From assembly GCA_949317995.1 (NCBI GenBank), contig OX439040.1, positions 59,058,089-59,122,088 on the forward strand: a DNA stretch of 64,000 nt. Direction: 5' to 3'. A model generated the notes under the pieces. That model ran no database searches. It had not been told where the DNA came from and worked only from the letters and a program-made list of their open reading frames with translations. Each line of letters starts with the position of its first letter. Within the stretch, counting starts at the first letter, position 1. The translations under genes and the position numbers were made by a program. The stretch comes from Acholoe squamosa. Taxonomy: Eukaryota > Annelida > Polychaeta > Phyllodocida > Polynoidae. Below are positions 11,073 to 22,606 of the stretch, piece by piece.

Positions 11073-13303
11073 TTACGATGGGGCAGATGGGAGCACTTCC
11101 CTAGTGATGTCAGTTCCATCAAATAATAAGTATGGGGCATCTCTTCTCCATTTACATAGAAAAGCCAACCCTAACCTCCTTTTGAGTTGTCTACTGAACT
11201 CTGTTTTATCCAGTACCCACCTAAGTGAGGGATCTAGTGCATTCCATCTGGAAGCTGCCTGGTATGTGGGGCCCTTTATATACATTTCCAGTTTACGCCT
11301 GGGAAGTTTAATGGTGGGAGCTCCCGTGGCTCTAGTCCCAGTGCTAGGAAGTGTCTCCATCTTGCCCGAATACACCAGCCTATGACAGAGGGTCAATTGG
11401 AAATATATTCTCCTCAGATCCAACGGCAATATATTAGCTTTTTTATAGAGCTCTTTGACATGGCATTGCTTGGGATCCTTTTTTTTAAAACATACCCGCA
11501 ACCCAATGTTACAAAGTACTTGTAGCCTTTCATAACATACTACCGGCAGAGCCGTCAAGAATATCGACCCATAGTCAAAATATGGCAGTATCATGGTTTT
11601 GAAGACAGTTTGAGCAGCCTCATTGTCCAAGGACGCACATATTTGCTTATATAACCACAATTTATGGCTGACCTTGCTACACATGTCATTAAAATGTTCT
11701 TTAAAGGTGAGGTCCTTATCTATAACCACACCAAGGTATTTGTATGTGTCAGTCCTTTCTAGATTCGAACCACATATTTTAAGGGCCAGATCCGACACAT
11801 CAGTCTCCTTGGATATAAGGGTGTACTTTGTCTTACTAGGATTTATAGTTAGTCCATTACAGTTACACCAGTTAGCTATTGTGTCTAGATCATCTTGCAA
11901 CATAAGACCCATGACTTCAGTATCGTTATGAGATATGTGCATCAAAGTATCATCTGCACACAGTATTTAACTTCGGCATTGAATTTACATATAGAAGAAA
12001 CAACAAAGGACCCAAAATTGATCCTTGAGGCACCCCGTGAGTAAGGCTTTCCTTTTTAGAGTATTTGTCATTGCAAATAGTATGCTGTGTCCTATCAGAC
12101 AAATAATTACTAAACCACTGGATAGTAGGCAGTGATATATTGAATTTTCTTAGTTTGCTCATAAGTATAGAATGGTCCAAAGAATCAAAGGCCTTGGAAA
12201 AATCCAAATAAACAATTCCCACACTCTTTTCATTAGAGAGTGCTTTATGGGCAGCCTCAAGTAATTGATATACCGCGTCTTGTGTCCCGTTATTTCTTCT
12301 AAAACCATTTTGCTCCCTAGCCAATAAACCATTACCCTCAAGAAAAACATATAGTTGGTTGTATACTAGGCGCTCAAGTATTTTTCCTGGCACCGCTAGC
12401 AGTGAGATCGGCCTCAGCTGCCCAGGGGCAGATGGATTCCCCACTTTGGGTACAGGAACCACAGTTGCTCCCTTCCACCCTAGTAGTATCCTGGCCTCAT
12501 CTATAGATCTATTCAAAAGCGTTGCAAAGGGCTGGAGTGCCAATGACAGGAAATCACGCAGATATTTGCTAGATATGTGATCCATACCTGAAGATTTCAT
12601 AACATCAATATTTTTGATTTCTTTTAGAACCTCAGCTTCAGTGAAGGGTCTCACACTAAACACAGTATTGTTATGACCCATGTCTGGAGAGTCGTCCAAG
12701 GAAAAACCCGCGGGACCCGGTGGGGGGATTTCACCAGCTAACATAGGTCCTACTTTAGCAAAGTAGGTGTTGATTTTGTCAGGTACTTCATTTGATGGGG
12801 TAGGTTGAAAATTTTCATCTAGTAAGTTCACCGGGGCCCTGTTAGCTCTCCTTGGAAGTAGCTCTCCAATGACCTTCCAAAACTTCTTTGGGTCCTGCCT
12901 ATACTGTGCAAGCCTAATTTTAATATACATAGCCTGCGCATGATTTACTGCATCATTGGTTCTGGTTCTGATACCTCTAGCCCACACAAGGCTCTCCCGC
13001 GTCCAATGTTTTTTAACATAGGCAAGCGCCTTATCTCTTTGTCTCATCATTCTGAAAAGTTCCTCTGTAAGCCAGGGTGGTTTCGACCTTGGGAACGAGA
13101 AATCCTTGATGGGGAAGAGGTCATCAGCTACATCAACCATAATTTTATACAAAGCACTCCATAGTTCATCTGGATCAGATATTTCATCCAGCGCCCTCGT
13201 TAGTTTAGAGTGTACAGCATCTTGTATTTTATCTGGGTTATAATTCCTGTATGATCTACCCCTGAACTCTGCCCTGGCGTGTCTGTCTCTCTTATTTTTC
13301 ATA

Positions 13304-14460
13304 CCGTAATCTCCCGCGTATAAGGCGCGTCTTATACGCGAATCAGATCGTGACTGGGTCTTATACGCGGGAGGGTAATTGCCTTGAGTTGGGGGTGCGC
13401 CTTATACGCGGGGTACCTCCACTTTCCAAACCAGAAAGATGTACACAGGTTCATGTATTTTCTTTAACCAAAGAAAAGGTGTAGTCTATACCATGGTGCT
13501 CTAAATACCCTTGAACTGCTGAATGAAACATGCCATTCTGCTCACCATAAAAGTGTTTGGAAATATGTGTACACCCCACTCACTGAGAGCTTTGTTAATT
13601 ACACCATTGACCTTTTAATCAAGAGAATCCATGCAGCATTATAATCAATAATCCTGCCATAGTGTGTGCTGCACCTGGTGTTGTATGAGCTGTATGTCAT
13701 TCTCTATTCTCTACATTACAAACTACTGGTATCCCAGCATGCCATGTCTCTAGAAGACAGGCCTATTTCCCTCTTATAACAGTGTGGGCCTAGATAATCA
13801 ATGGGAGGGTATGATATGAACAAATAACAAATTTGGTTTGAACCTGTCTTATCTATAACCTGTTAACAAATAATGCAAATCAGAGGATTATTTCTTTCAA
13901 AAAATGAACAGTATTGTACCTTTCAAAATGATGCCAAATAACATCAGTTGTGGGCCATATGAAGACAATTGGCATCAATAGTAGTTAATGAGTTAAATGA
14001 TCCCTAGAATAACACCAGGTGGCAGCACACACTATGACAGGATTATTGATTATAATGCTGCATGAATTCTCTTGATTAAAAGGTCAATAGTGTAATTAAC
14101 AATGCTCTCAGTGAGTGGGGTGTACACACATTTCCAAACACTTTTATGGTGAGCAGAATGGCATGTTTCATTCAGCAGTTTAAGGGTATTTAGAGCACCA
14201 TGGTATAGACTACACCTTTTCTTTGGTTAAAGAAAATAATGACCAGTTGGGGTATTGATAGTTGCAGGCAATATTTGAAAGGCCCCTTTGGGTTGGGTCC
14301 TTTATGTGGACCATGCTCCTTGAGTTAGGGGTGCGCCTTATACGCGGTTTTTCAAATATTAGACTGAGGAGCAGCAGATGGCCTTCTATGCGGATCTGCG
14401 TTCTCTGAGTTGGGGGTGCGCCTTCTACGCGGGCTGCGCCTTCTACGCGAGAGATTACGG
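13304..14460. mobile_element. TA-flanked element inserted in LINE ORF2
   Basis: Left CCGTAATCTCCCGCGTATAA at 13304 and right GCGAGAGATTACGG ending at 14460, with TA at 13302-13303 and 14461-14462. The target is codon-resolved: excision of the 1157 bp plus one TA restores the LINE frame. Another inverted-repeat unit is nested inside it. Confidence 0.92.
13457..14237. mobile_element. Long inverted-repeat element nested in the MITE
   Basis: About 220 bp starting ATTTTCTTTAACCAAAG near 13457 returns in reverse complement ending CTTTGGTTAAAGAAAAT near 14237, with matching landmarks such as TAGTCTATACCATGGTGCTC. The central 330 bp has no ORF. No clear target duplication was found, so the boundaries are approximate. 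Confidence 0.75.
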
Positions 14461-15151
14461 TAATAGCATATTGAGGAAGATGGTCACTTATCCCAGAGTT
14501 AAATACACCTTTTTCAGTTATGTGTGGGGAATTAGTGTAAATTTGATCTATTACATTTGTTGGGTGATATAAAGGCCGGGATAGGTGTGATATCAATGGG
14601 TTTAGATGAAATTTTTTAATTGTAGGGTCTAGAGGGCATGCATATTGTCCTCTAGGCGAGACATTTAGGTTAAAATCTCCCATTACATAAATGAATGGCT
14701 CCCTGTGCTGTGTCATAATATATGTCAAGGCAGTGTCCAGGTGCTGTATAAACTTTTCTACATTCCCTTCAGGTCTGTAGACTTGAATAAAGAATTCCGG
14801 CCTACAACCAGTTCTTCCTAATCTAACAGCCATCATTTCACAGTCATCATTAATAATATTCAGTTCAGGGTTTGCAAGCCTGACATGTGCATGTTTATGG
14901 GCTACAAGTATAACTAAGCCCCCTCCAGCCGTGGCAGTGGTCCTGTCAAGTCTGTGTTGAGTATAACCCTGAAACTGATACAGCCTATCATCCATATGAG
15001 GTTTCAGCCAAGACTCAGAAATTCCAAAAATGTCAGGTTGGCGCAAGTATGTGAAATAGGGTAGTGTGACCTTTTTACGTACCATAGACCGCACATTCCA
15101 GGACATAACCATTAGTCCTTTGGGTTTTACAAAGGTTGTTTCACTAGCCAT

Positions 15152-16752
15152 TATTAAAGAAAAAAGACTTGGTGGAAAATCTCGAATTGGGTGACAAACT
15201 TAATTACATCACAGACAATAAAACCTGTAAAGGTAGGTACAAAGACATGGACATGGACACAGACATAAACAATCAAAGGATCTTGATCCCTAATCTCCTC
15301 TGTGGATCTCATTTCACAGAGGGGCGCTGGGGGGGGGGGGAACCACTGATACTAGGTAACATTAATGTCCATGTTTGCGTTCCAAATCACCATTCCAAAA
15401 AATTTCATCATTTAACTCGTCAGCTAATACAATATTGTTTTGAAGGGTATTTGCTAACTAAACTGAATTATGTACCGCTTTTGAGGAATTCGTATACAGG
15501 AGCCACACTTGAAGAATTCAACATACCTAAGCTTAACATTTGTCAAGATCTGTCACATTAATTCGTTAAATCCAATCCAATTTTACTCTTAACGCTTAAA
15601 AAAGACCACTGCCAACGGTAGCATGGTCAACACTGTAAGCCTCTCTATATAACCTCCTCTGAGTCACCCGACATGATATGGGTAATAAAAACTGGCGTAA
15701 TTTAAATACAGAGTTCCAAGTACTGTAAATCCCCGGTCATAAGCTGGATTTTTTTTTCTATTTTGGGCCCAAACAGGCTTCTAAATTTTTCCCAAAGTCC
15801 CCCCCGGCTTATGACCTGGTTTTTTTTACTATAGAATAAAGAGAAAATGGGAAAAATTTGACACCAAAATCGGCTTATAGGATTTCCCTGAACTCACCCC
15901 CCGGCTTATGACCGGGGCCGGCTTATGACCGGGGATTTACGGTACTTAACGGCTAATACATACTACCATATTCTGTAACACACATCCCAACTTAGGTCGA
16001 TGTTCCACAAATCAAATGCATGCTTATAACACGTAGTATTGAACACTAACCATAGACCAACGGGCCATCAAATATTTCTGATACTCTGGACATGGTCCAA
16101 CATGCTATGAACAGAGTCGACATTTTCCTCCAAGATTAATTCTTAATTCCAACTTTGTTACACAGTATTCCTCAAGTATAGACATAGATTATGTATCGTA
16201 GATCAAAACAATCAAACAACAGCCAGTATACCATAGGGCCCACTGTAACGCACCAATATGTCTAAGTAGAGCCACTGTTACATGACATCTTCTTTACACC
16301 TTAGTTATAATTTGTTATCTCTGACACAGCCAACATATTACGCTGCCACACACTACCATGCCCAATTCCCATCCTATGCAGATCAAGGGTTAAGCGGGCC
16401 TACTGCCAAGTTAACCCAGACATACACAGTCCCAGTCATAGACAAATAATCATAAAAAAATAAAAATAAATCTGACATAGCTTCTGCTTCAAGAGTACTC
16501 AGTGTTATGTAAGTAAATATCAGAGTAGCAGTTCTCTTGCGTATAAACAAATAAGGGTATTCTCAATTCAGCTTTAAGCCAAGCACCATTTTCATAGACA
16601 TCAACTTATTCAGACATATGTCTTGAGATCAGCCACAGTTCAATACATCACTTCCTTATATTTTCGTAGAGTTCAGTGTACCAACTTTAGCTTCATAGTA
16701 TAGTAGTATACATGTGGGGGGAGGGGGGGTCTACCCCAGCTCCTGCTCACAT
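15152..16752 (-). other. Noncoding stretch between LINE-like ORFs
   Basis: Upstream of ORF2 on the minus strand. Apart from the MITE at 15723-15942 there is no ORF, repeat or motif that can be named. It may be inter-ORF or 5' leader sequence of the LINE. Confidence 0.4.
15723..15942. mobile_element. TA-flanked MITE, CCCCGGTCATAAG variant
   Basis: Left CTGTAAATCCCCGGTCATAA and right CTTATGACCGGGGATTTACG with a TA on each side. It shares the CCGTAAAT tip with the CCGTAA family, but its subterminal word is CCGGTCATAAGCC instead of CGCGTATAAGGCG. Confidence 0.85.
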
Positions 16753-17651
16753 CTAGGATAGACCAGTTGCATTCATCCAAGACTTCATATATTGATCTAG
16801 CACATCAGCCCAATATGTTACTAGTTTGGCAGTGGGTACATTGTTGTAATTCATATGTTTGTACTCATGCCTCCAGACGTTTCCTATATTGTAGTGTACA
16901 GGGTACTGTGGGGGGGGGGGGGGGTGGCAAGTAGGCGGGCTTCATTAAACTGATAAACACAGTCATTGACTGTAAGGACTGCTTGGTTTAGTATTCCTTG
17001 TAGGTCTGGGCTCACAGTTGGGATTCCCTGGTACACCGGCCATGGTGATGTCCTCGCCCCTACTATAGGGATCCAAACTACAGCTCCTGGGGGGGCTGCG
17101 CTGTCTAGCAGGTCATCAAGGCAATATAGCTCATATTTGATACTTTCACAGATCTCATCAATGTTGAGGACACATGGGCGTATGTTGGTGCAAAATGCAT
17201 TGTCCAGTACAGCAGCATCATACTGGCACAGGTCATAAAATCCAGTATTTATAAGAACCTTGTCAGCCTTCCCATCTAGATAATACTTTATGGCTTCTTC
17301 AACCACTTGCCTAGCTGTCTTGCGGGGACGCAGTATAACAGTATATGTCACCGGGTTGTCCTCTATGTACATCTGCGCAGCCTCCAGAAATTCCATATGT
17401 TCATCAGCAAAGATAGCCACTCTGACCATCCTAGCAGCTGAGCCTTGAGTCTGTATATTCTCTGCGTATCCAACTGTTTCTCCCGAAACCTGTAGGCCGA
17501 GCCCCCTGCCGACTCTACTTCCTACGGGAGCGGCAGAGCGCAGATGCCTTTGTTGTAGTCTAAAATTCGGTACCAATGGTACCGAATGATTTTTAACACA
17601 CTTCCCCTTTATGCATGGCTTCCAAATTTCATCCATACAACTATGGCACAC
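16753..17651 (-). pseudogene. Cys-cluster plus SGNH-like ORF (LINE ORF1-like)
   Basis: The frame from 17651 codes for a Cys/His cluster (CHSCMDEIWKPC, KGKC), a linker, then an alpha/beta domain: MVRVAIFADEHMEFLEAAQ, then KADKVLINTGFYDLCQYD, VLNIDEICESIKYEL and GAVVWIPIVGARTS. Block order resembles the SGNH/GDSL hydrolase fold found in ORF1 of several CR1/L2 LINEs. The usual GDS is replaced by ADEH and GxND by GFYD, so catalysis is doubtful. The apparent stop at 16884 follows a run of C residues on the minus strand (16911-16924). After a one-base shift there the frame stays open to TAG at 16755-16753 and includes WRHEYKHMNYNNVP. This suggests a homopolymer frameshift or sequencing slip. Whether it belongs to the LINE at 11-15 kb or is separate is unknown. 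The start is uncertain. Confidence 0.55.
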
Positions 17652-18319
17652 TTTACTTGCTACTTCTGCTTGGATGGAAAGATGTGAGCTTTAATTCAGT
17701 TTTAAATCATCTTTTTATATCTCCTGGCTGGAGCAAAGGCCCTGCTCTGGCACTGTGCCAAGATCAAGGTTGCTGCCTAAAATTTCTAAATTTTACTAAA
17801 ATATAAATAACAAAGACTATAAAACTAAAGATTAATTACTGCATTGGCAAAATCACATGTTTACTTAAGTATGTGAGAAGTTTCAAGTAGGAGAGTGAGG
17901 GGAAAGTTTATTTTCACATGAGTTTTTTGTTGTCTATGAGCCCATCCAACTTTGCTGTCAGCCGTTAGCAGGAGCGATAGGCTGTCATCGTCTGGCCTAG
18001 AAACCTGCGGCTGCAGGGTGCCCATTTTGCGTCCTTATTTAACCTAAAGTTGATCTATTCTCTTATGTTATTGCCTTTCCTCCTCCTCTATTAAGTGAGT
18101 CGTTCTTGTCAGACCATGTGGGGCGATAATGGGTGCATTTAGCAATTCTCGCTTGGTCTCGTCTGCAAAAGGGTCACTTCTTGCAGATTTGACCTGGCCC
18201 TCTGTTTCCCACTCCTTCCTCTAGATGTCGCCTTTAGTTCCTTCTTCATCCTCCAGGTGGCTCTTTCCACCCCTTCTGTGTCTCATCAAATAATTATGGT
18301 TCACCTCTCTGTTTCTTTC
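17652..18319. other. No gene seen
   Basis: AT-rich to about 17900, then mixed sequence. No supported ORF, no clear repeat. Confidence 0.4.
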
Positions 18320-18592
18320 TTGCCAAAACGGGGGTTCGGGGGCAGAGCCCCCGATCAAGGATATATGCCAGATCTCATCTGAATTTGAATTACATTCAGA
18401 TGAGATCATCTGAAACTAATGGAAACTTACATGGAAGATTATTATTCAGATGAGATCTCATCTGAAAGGGGGGGTTATCCGGGGGATGTGGCCGGATGGG
18501 TCTCTCAGGGAATGAAATGTTTATGGGGCGGTATGACGTCAGTCCACTTCCGGCCAGGTCAAAATCCCAAGAAGTGACCCAGATGCGTCTCG
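18320..18592. repeat. Palindrome-bearing repeat, copy 1 (empty site)
   Basis: Runs from GGGTTCGGGGGCAGAGCCCC to AAGTGACCCAGATGCGTC and matches 36537-37048. It holds a 22-bp perfect palindrome at 18445-18466 (TTCAGATGAGA followed by its complement). The site at 18438-18448 (GATTATTATTCAG) is the uninterrupted version of the MITE insertion point at 36651. Confidence 0.8.
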
Positions 18593-18744
18593 TCTTGACA
18601 ACTCCAACAGCAAAGCACAAAGGAAGTCTCTCTGTTATTGGTCAGCCTTTCTCGAGGGCGGGGCCTCCATGTTTAAACTTTGTTTTTGTAAACATAACCA
18701 CGTGCAGACGCACCCTCTCTCAACACGTCGCTACTCGTGTTGCC

Positions 18745-20050
18745 TCACAACACAGTTTCAGCGACAACTTCTTTAGGGATCGTTTCAGACTGCACTTCTT
18801 CTGCAATATGAAGGCTTAACCTCTCTTCTTGAATTGCTATAGCACCCTGATCAGTTTGTTGTGTTTGGTGATCTTCTTTTTTCTTCTCAGCCGGTTCAGC
18901 AATGTGGCTGACGCCCAGTTGACTTGTATGTTGTTTAGTAGGCTTAACAGCTGACTGGCTGGCAATTCGCTGTTTCTCAGGTTGGCTTGCAGATTTATCA
19001 GGCTGGCAGATAGTCCGTGCTGGTTGAGTAGGTGCAGGCGTTAGGACCTGTTGTTGGAGAGGTGCAGGTTCAGGCTTAAGCCTATCTCTGACTCTAGTGA
19101 GTATTTTACCCATCTTGTTGGCCCCTTTATAATGTCCAATGTGAAGATCTCTGGAGAAAATGGTTTCTCCCGCGCCATTATAGGGTCCTTGGTGGCTTCA
19201 ATAAAATGTTGATCGCCGTATCTAAGTAAGAAGTCACACACTCCTTTGTTCTGCGAGAATTTTGCAGACTGCACGCTCCAGGGTATCTTCCTGGTACTCC
19301 TCTCGCCACTCTCTAGACGCTTTAAAGGAGTCACCGATGGATTTCATTTCCCTGGGTCCTGTCTGGTTCCTGATTAGGGTGGCTAACATGCTTTTGTCAT
19401 GTTGTTTACATTTTACATACATGTAATACTGCTCTACACAGTTCCATGTGGCTCCATCTAAAGTAAAAGATGTCCCATGCCAATTTGACAACGGGCTGAA
19501 TTTAGACATGTATGCCACGCCTTTTGGGGTTTGAACTGTGAAGGCATGTTCTACTGCAAGATGAGGGGGGATGAGGTGGCAGTTTTCTTTGTTGAACCTT
19601 ACTCCATCTATGATAATCTCATCTCCATAGACCGCACAGGTGTGCCCTTTTGCCGCTGCCAGTTGCTGTATAGCTCTGAGGCCCATGATAATTCTCTGTC
19701 TTCATCTGTGTAGTCTGGGTTAATCCAGATTTTACTGTATTTGTCGTTTTCACAGCGCCTTAGTCGTGATCTAGAGTTGTAGATCTTATCACGCAACAGT
19801 TGTGTGACAAAGACACAGACAAGCGGTTTATTCCTATACCTAGCTTGAGGCCTGGGAGGAGGGCCCCCGCGTTCCACGTGCTCTATATCAGCAATATCTA
19901 TGTTATAGCCTATATGCCTGAGAATATTCATTATCTCATGCGACATGTTTTTTCCATATGTCTCCTCTAGCTTGTCAAAGACTAATGTTCTCTTCTTTCG
20001 TTCCCTTTCCTGGTATTCCACTACACGCAGTTCAACCAGCGCCCTCATGT
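18745..20050 (-). pseudogene. LINE ORF1 3' part: RRM, CTD and NADAR domain
   Basis: Minus strand from 20050. ALVELRVVEYQERERKK leads into an ORF1-type RRM: EIMNILRHIGYNIDIADIEH, KPLVCVFVTQLLRDKIY, SKIWINPDYTDEDREL, as in L1-like ORF1 proteins that bind element RNA. After a one-base shift near 19680 comes a short CTD (YGDEIIIDGVRFN), then a NADAR domain: AYMSKFSPLSNWHGTSFTLD, WNCVEQYYMYVKCKQH, REMKSIGDSF. Another shift at an A-run (about 19263) continues with FSQNKGVCDFLLRYGDQH and FIEATKDPIMA, and a third, near 19120, leads to KGANKMGKILTRVRD. A Gln/Pro-rich tail ends at 18745. NADAR (YbiA/DUF1768) proteins are N-glycosidases of riboflavin-pathway or ADP-ribose metabolites; the Phe-SN and VEQYY blocks are the family signature. 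At least three frameshifts make this copy a pseudogene. Confidence 0.8.
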
Positions 20051-20259
20051 CAGGTAGGATTATGACGGGATTCCGGTCGAAGCTCGCCGAGAGTCCTCTC
20101 CCTACCGTCGTGTAGTCGCCGTATAGTGTGAGGCGGGGGGGGGGGTGAGGGGTTGGGGGCAGGGGGAGGGGGGGAGGTGGATGGGTTGAGGGGAGGGGGC
20201 AGTAGTTGCTTGGGTTAGTTGGGGTTGGGTTTATTGGTTACCTGTCCCTGGTTACCTGT

Positions 20260-21210
20260 ACACCGGTGACCGGAGATGACTTTCTTGAGTCATCTCCGAT
20301 CCAACTGGAGGAAACCTGGAGATGACTTTCCATTTCCTGGATTTGTCATCTCCAGTCTGTTCTATATGGTTACCTCATACCTGTACCGTACATCGGAGAT
20401 GACTTTCTTGAGTCATCTCCGATCCACCTGAAAGATACCTGGGACCTGGAGATGACTTTCCGCCTCCTGGATTGTCATCTCCAGTCTGTTCTATGGTCAC
20501 CTGTACACCGGAGATGACTTTCTTGAGTCATCTCCGATCCACCTGGAGGAAACCTGTGACCTGGAGATGACTTTCCATTTCCTGGATTGTCATCTCCAGT
20601 CTGTTCTATATGGTTACCTGTACGGTACACCGGAGATGACTTTCTTGAGTCATCTCCGATCCACCTGGAGGAAACCTGTGACCTGGAGATGACTTTCCAT
20701 TTCCTGGATTGTCATCTCCAGTCTGTTCTATATGGTTACCTGTACGGTACACCGGAGATGACTTTCTTGAGTCATCTCCGATCCACCTGGAGGAAACCTG
20801 TGACCTGGAGATGACTTTCCATTTCCTAGATTGTCATCTCCAGTCTGTTCTATATGGTTACCTGTACGGTACACCGGAGATGACTTTCTTGAGTCATCTC
20901 CGATCCACCTGGAGGATACCTACAACCTGGAGATGACTTTCCGCCTCCTGGATTGTCATCTCCAGTCTGTTCTATGGTTACCTGTACACTGGAGATGGCT
21001 TTCTTGAGTCATCTCCAATCCACCCGGAGGAAACCTGGGACCTGGATATGACTTTCCATTTCCTGGATTGTCATCTCCAGTCAGTTCTATGGTCACCTGT
21101 ACACCGGAGATGACTTTCTCCAGTCATCTCCGCTCTGCACCTATGGTACCTGTACCCTGCAGATCACTTCCAACATTCCAGGTATATGTCATCTCCAGTC
21201 TGATTTAAGG
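20260..21210. repeat. 122-bp hairpin tandem array, left arm
   Basis: GGAGATGACT recurs at 20632, 20754 and 20876, giving a 122-bp period. Each unit carries two hairpins: GGAGATGACT-TTCTTG-AGTCATCTCC, and a larger one from CTGGAGATGACT to GTCATCTCCAG. About eight units. The 75-aa ORFs here are repeat artefacts. Confidence 0.93.
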
Positions 21211-21726
21211 CCATTTAGTTCTAATAAATTGGATTACGGATGTTTTCAATCAACTCTGTGGTCGGCCATGGGCAAAAAAATAAAAATAAAAGTTGCCCCA
21301 AGCCCCCATCTAAGACCCAATATATCCTACCGGCATGAGCAAAAAAAAAAAAAAAAAAGTCATGGAAAAGCCATTTTTATGTCATCTAAAGTGTAGATAC
21401 CGGTATTAATAATTTGTTCACATGGAAAGGCAGAAATCGAAGGTTCATTGCTTACAATATACTATTTTTCCCAAAGAATAATATTTTTTGGGTCATATTC
21501 TCCAAAAATCCTGTCGCCAATAGGAAAAAAAAAATAAAATAAAATTTTCACTTTTCTATTTTGCCAAAAATCTTGTCGCCAGATCCGTAATCAAAGTTAT
21601 AAGAATAAAATGGCCTAACCTAGAGATGACTTTCTAGAGTCATCTCCGGTCTGCCTGGAGGATGCCTGCACCTGGAGATGACCTACCATGTCCTGGGTAG
21701 ACATCTCCGATCTGTTCTTACTCTTA

Positions 21727-21924
21727 GGGAGTGGTCATTTTTTAACAACAGGGGAGTCGGTGAAATTCCGCGCGTGTGCACAGAAATTTTTCAGTGCCCA
21801 CTCAGAGGCGGTTGAAATTTTTCTGTCCCCCCCTTTTATTCTTTAGTGGCGCGCATTCTTTTTCGCTCAAAAGGGGGGGGGGGAGTCTTTTTTGTCCCAC
21901 CCTAAGAGGGGTCTGACCACTCCC
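21727..21924. mobile_element. GGGAGTGGTC MITE inside the foldback, left copy
   Basis: Inverted ends GGGAGTGGTCATTTTTTAAC and GGTCTGACCACTCCC. It is mirrored at 22292-22476, so it was present before the arm was duplicated or copied by gene conversion. Confidence 0.75.
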
Positions 21925-22291
21925 TAAAGCCGAAAGATTAGTGAGGAGGAAGGTATGAAGGGGTTCGGGATCATGAATTATTTCAAATTTTGGATCCACC
22001 AAATTTTAAACTTGTGCCCCTGGATTGTCATCTCCAGTCTGATCTACGGTCACTTGTACACCGCATGAGCAATAGGGTGCACCAGCAGGTTAACTCGGAG
22101 GAGTAACCCTTCAGGGTCCAAGTATAAGAACAGGGCTGAGCATCCCTGGAGCTTTTGCAGGCACAGTCGTAGCCGGCTACCGGAGAAGCAGTGATGGGGC
22201 ACAAGTTTAAAATTTGGTGGATCCAAAATTTGAAATAATTCATGATCCCGAACCCCTTCATACCTTCCTCCTCACTAATCTTTCGGCTTTA

Positions 22292-22476
22292 GGGAGTGGT
22301 CAGACCCCTCTTAGGGTGTCGTTTTTTTGAACAAAAAAGCCCGCGCGCCACTAAAGAATAAAAGGGGGGGACAGAAAAATTTCAAACCCCTCCGAGGGGG
22401 CACGGAAAAATTTTCACCACACACGCGCAGAATTTCACCAACCCCCCCCCCCTGTTGTTAAAAAATGACCACTCCC
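22292..22476. mobile_element. GGGAGTGGTC MITE inside the foldback, right copy
   Basis: Reverse-complement counterpart of 21727-21924 in the opposite arm, with the same flanks (CTTTCGGCTTTA and TAAGAACAGA). Confidence 0.75.
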
Positions 22477-22606
22477 TAAGAACAGATTGGAGATGTCTAC
22501 CCAGGACATGGTAGGTCATCTCCAGGTGCAGGCATCCTCCAGGCAGACCGGAGATGACTCTATAAAGTTGTCTCCGGTGTATTAAGTTACAGGTAGGCCT
22601 AACCAT

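Larger units (their letters stand above)
11073..15151 (-). pseudogene. LINE ORF2: endonuclease plus reverse transcriptase
   Basis: Nicks target DNA and copies element RNA at the nick (family role). From ATG at 15151 there is an APE-type endonuclease: MSWNVRSM, GISESWL (catalytic Glu), YVMGDFNLN and SGISDHLP. The frame is then interrupted by the TA-flanked element at 13304-14460. Removing it with one TA copy joins the frames exactly. The RT continues with LRPISLLAVPGKILERL, VYLDFSKAFDSLDHS, LTHGVPQGSILGPLLF and, after a one-base shift near 11950, a CADDT catalytic box. It ends WNALDPSLRWVLDK and a C-terminal tail. Total length would be about 970 aa, usual for CR1/L2-type ORF2. Only the MITE and one indel disrupt it, so the copy is fairly young. 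Clade assignment is tentative. Confidence 0.88.

Noticed and set aside
14210-14460. C-terminal extension of the LINE endonuclease frame past the GISDHLP block
   Set aside because: These codons lie inside the TA-flanked element; the true frame continues at 13301.
20587-20936. 75-aa ORFs that are almost identical to each other
   Set aside because: They are frames through the 122-bp tandem hairpin array, not genes.
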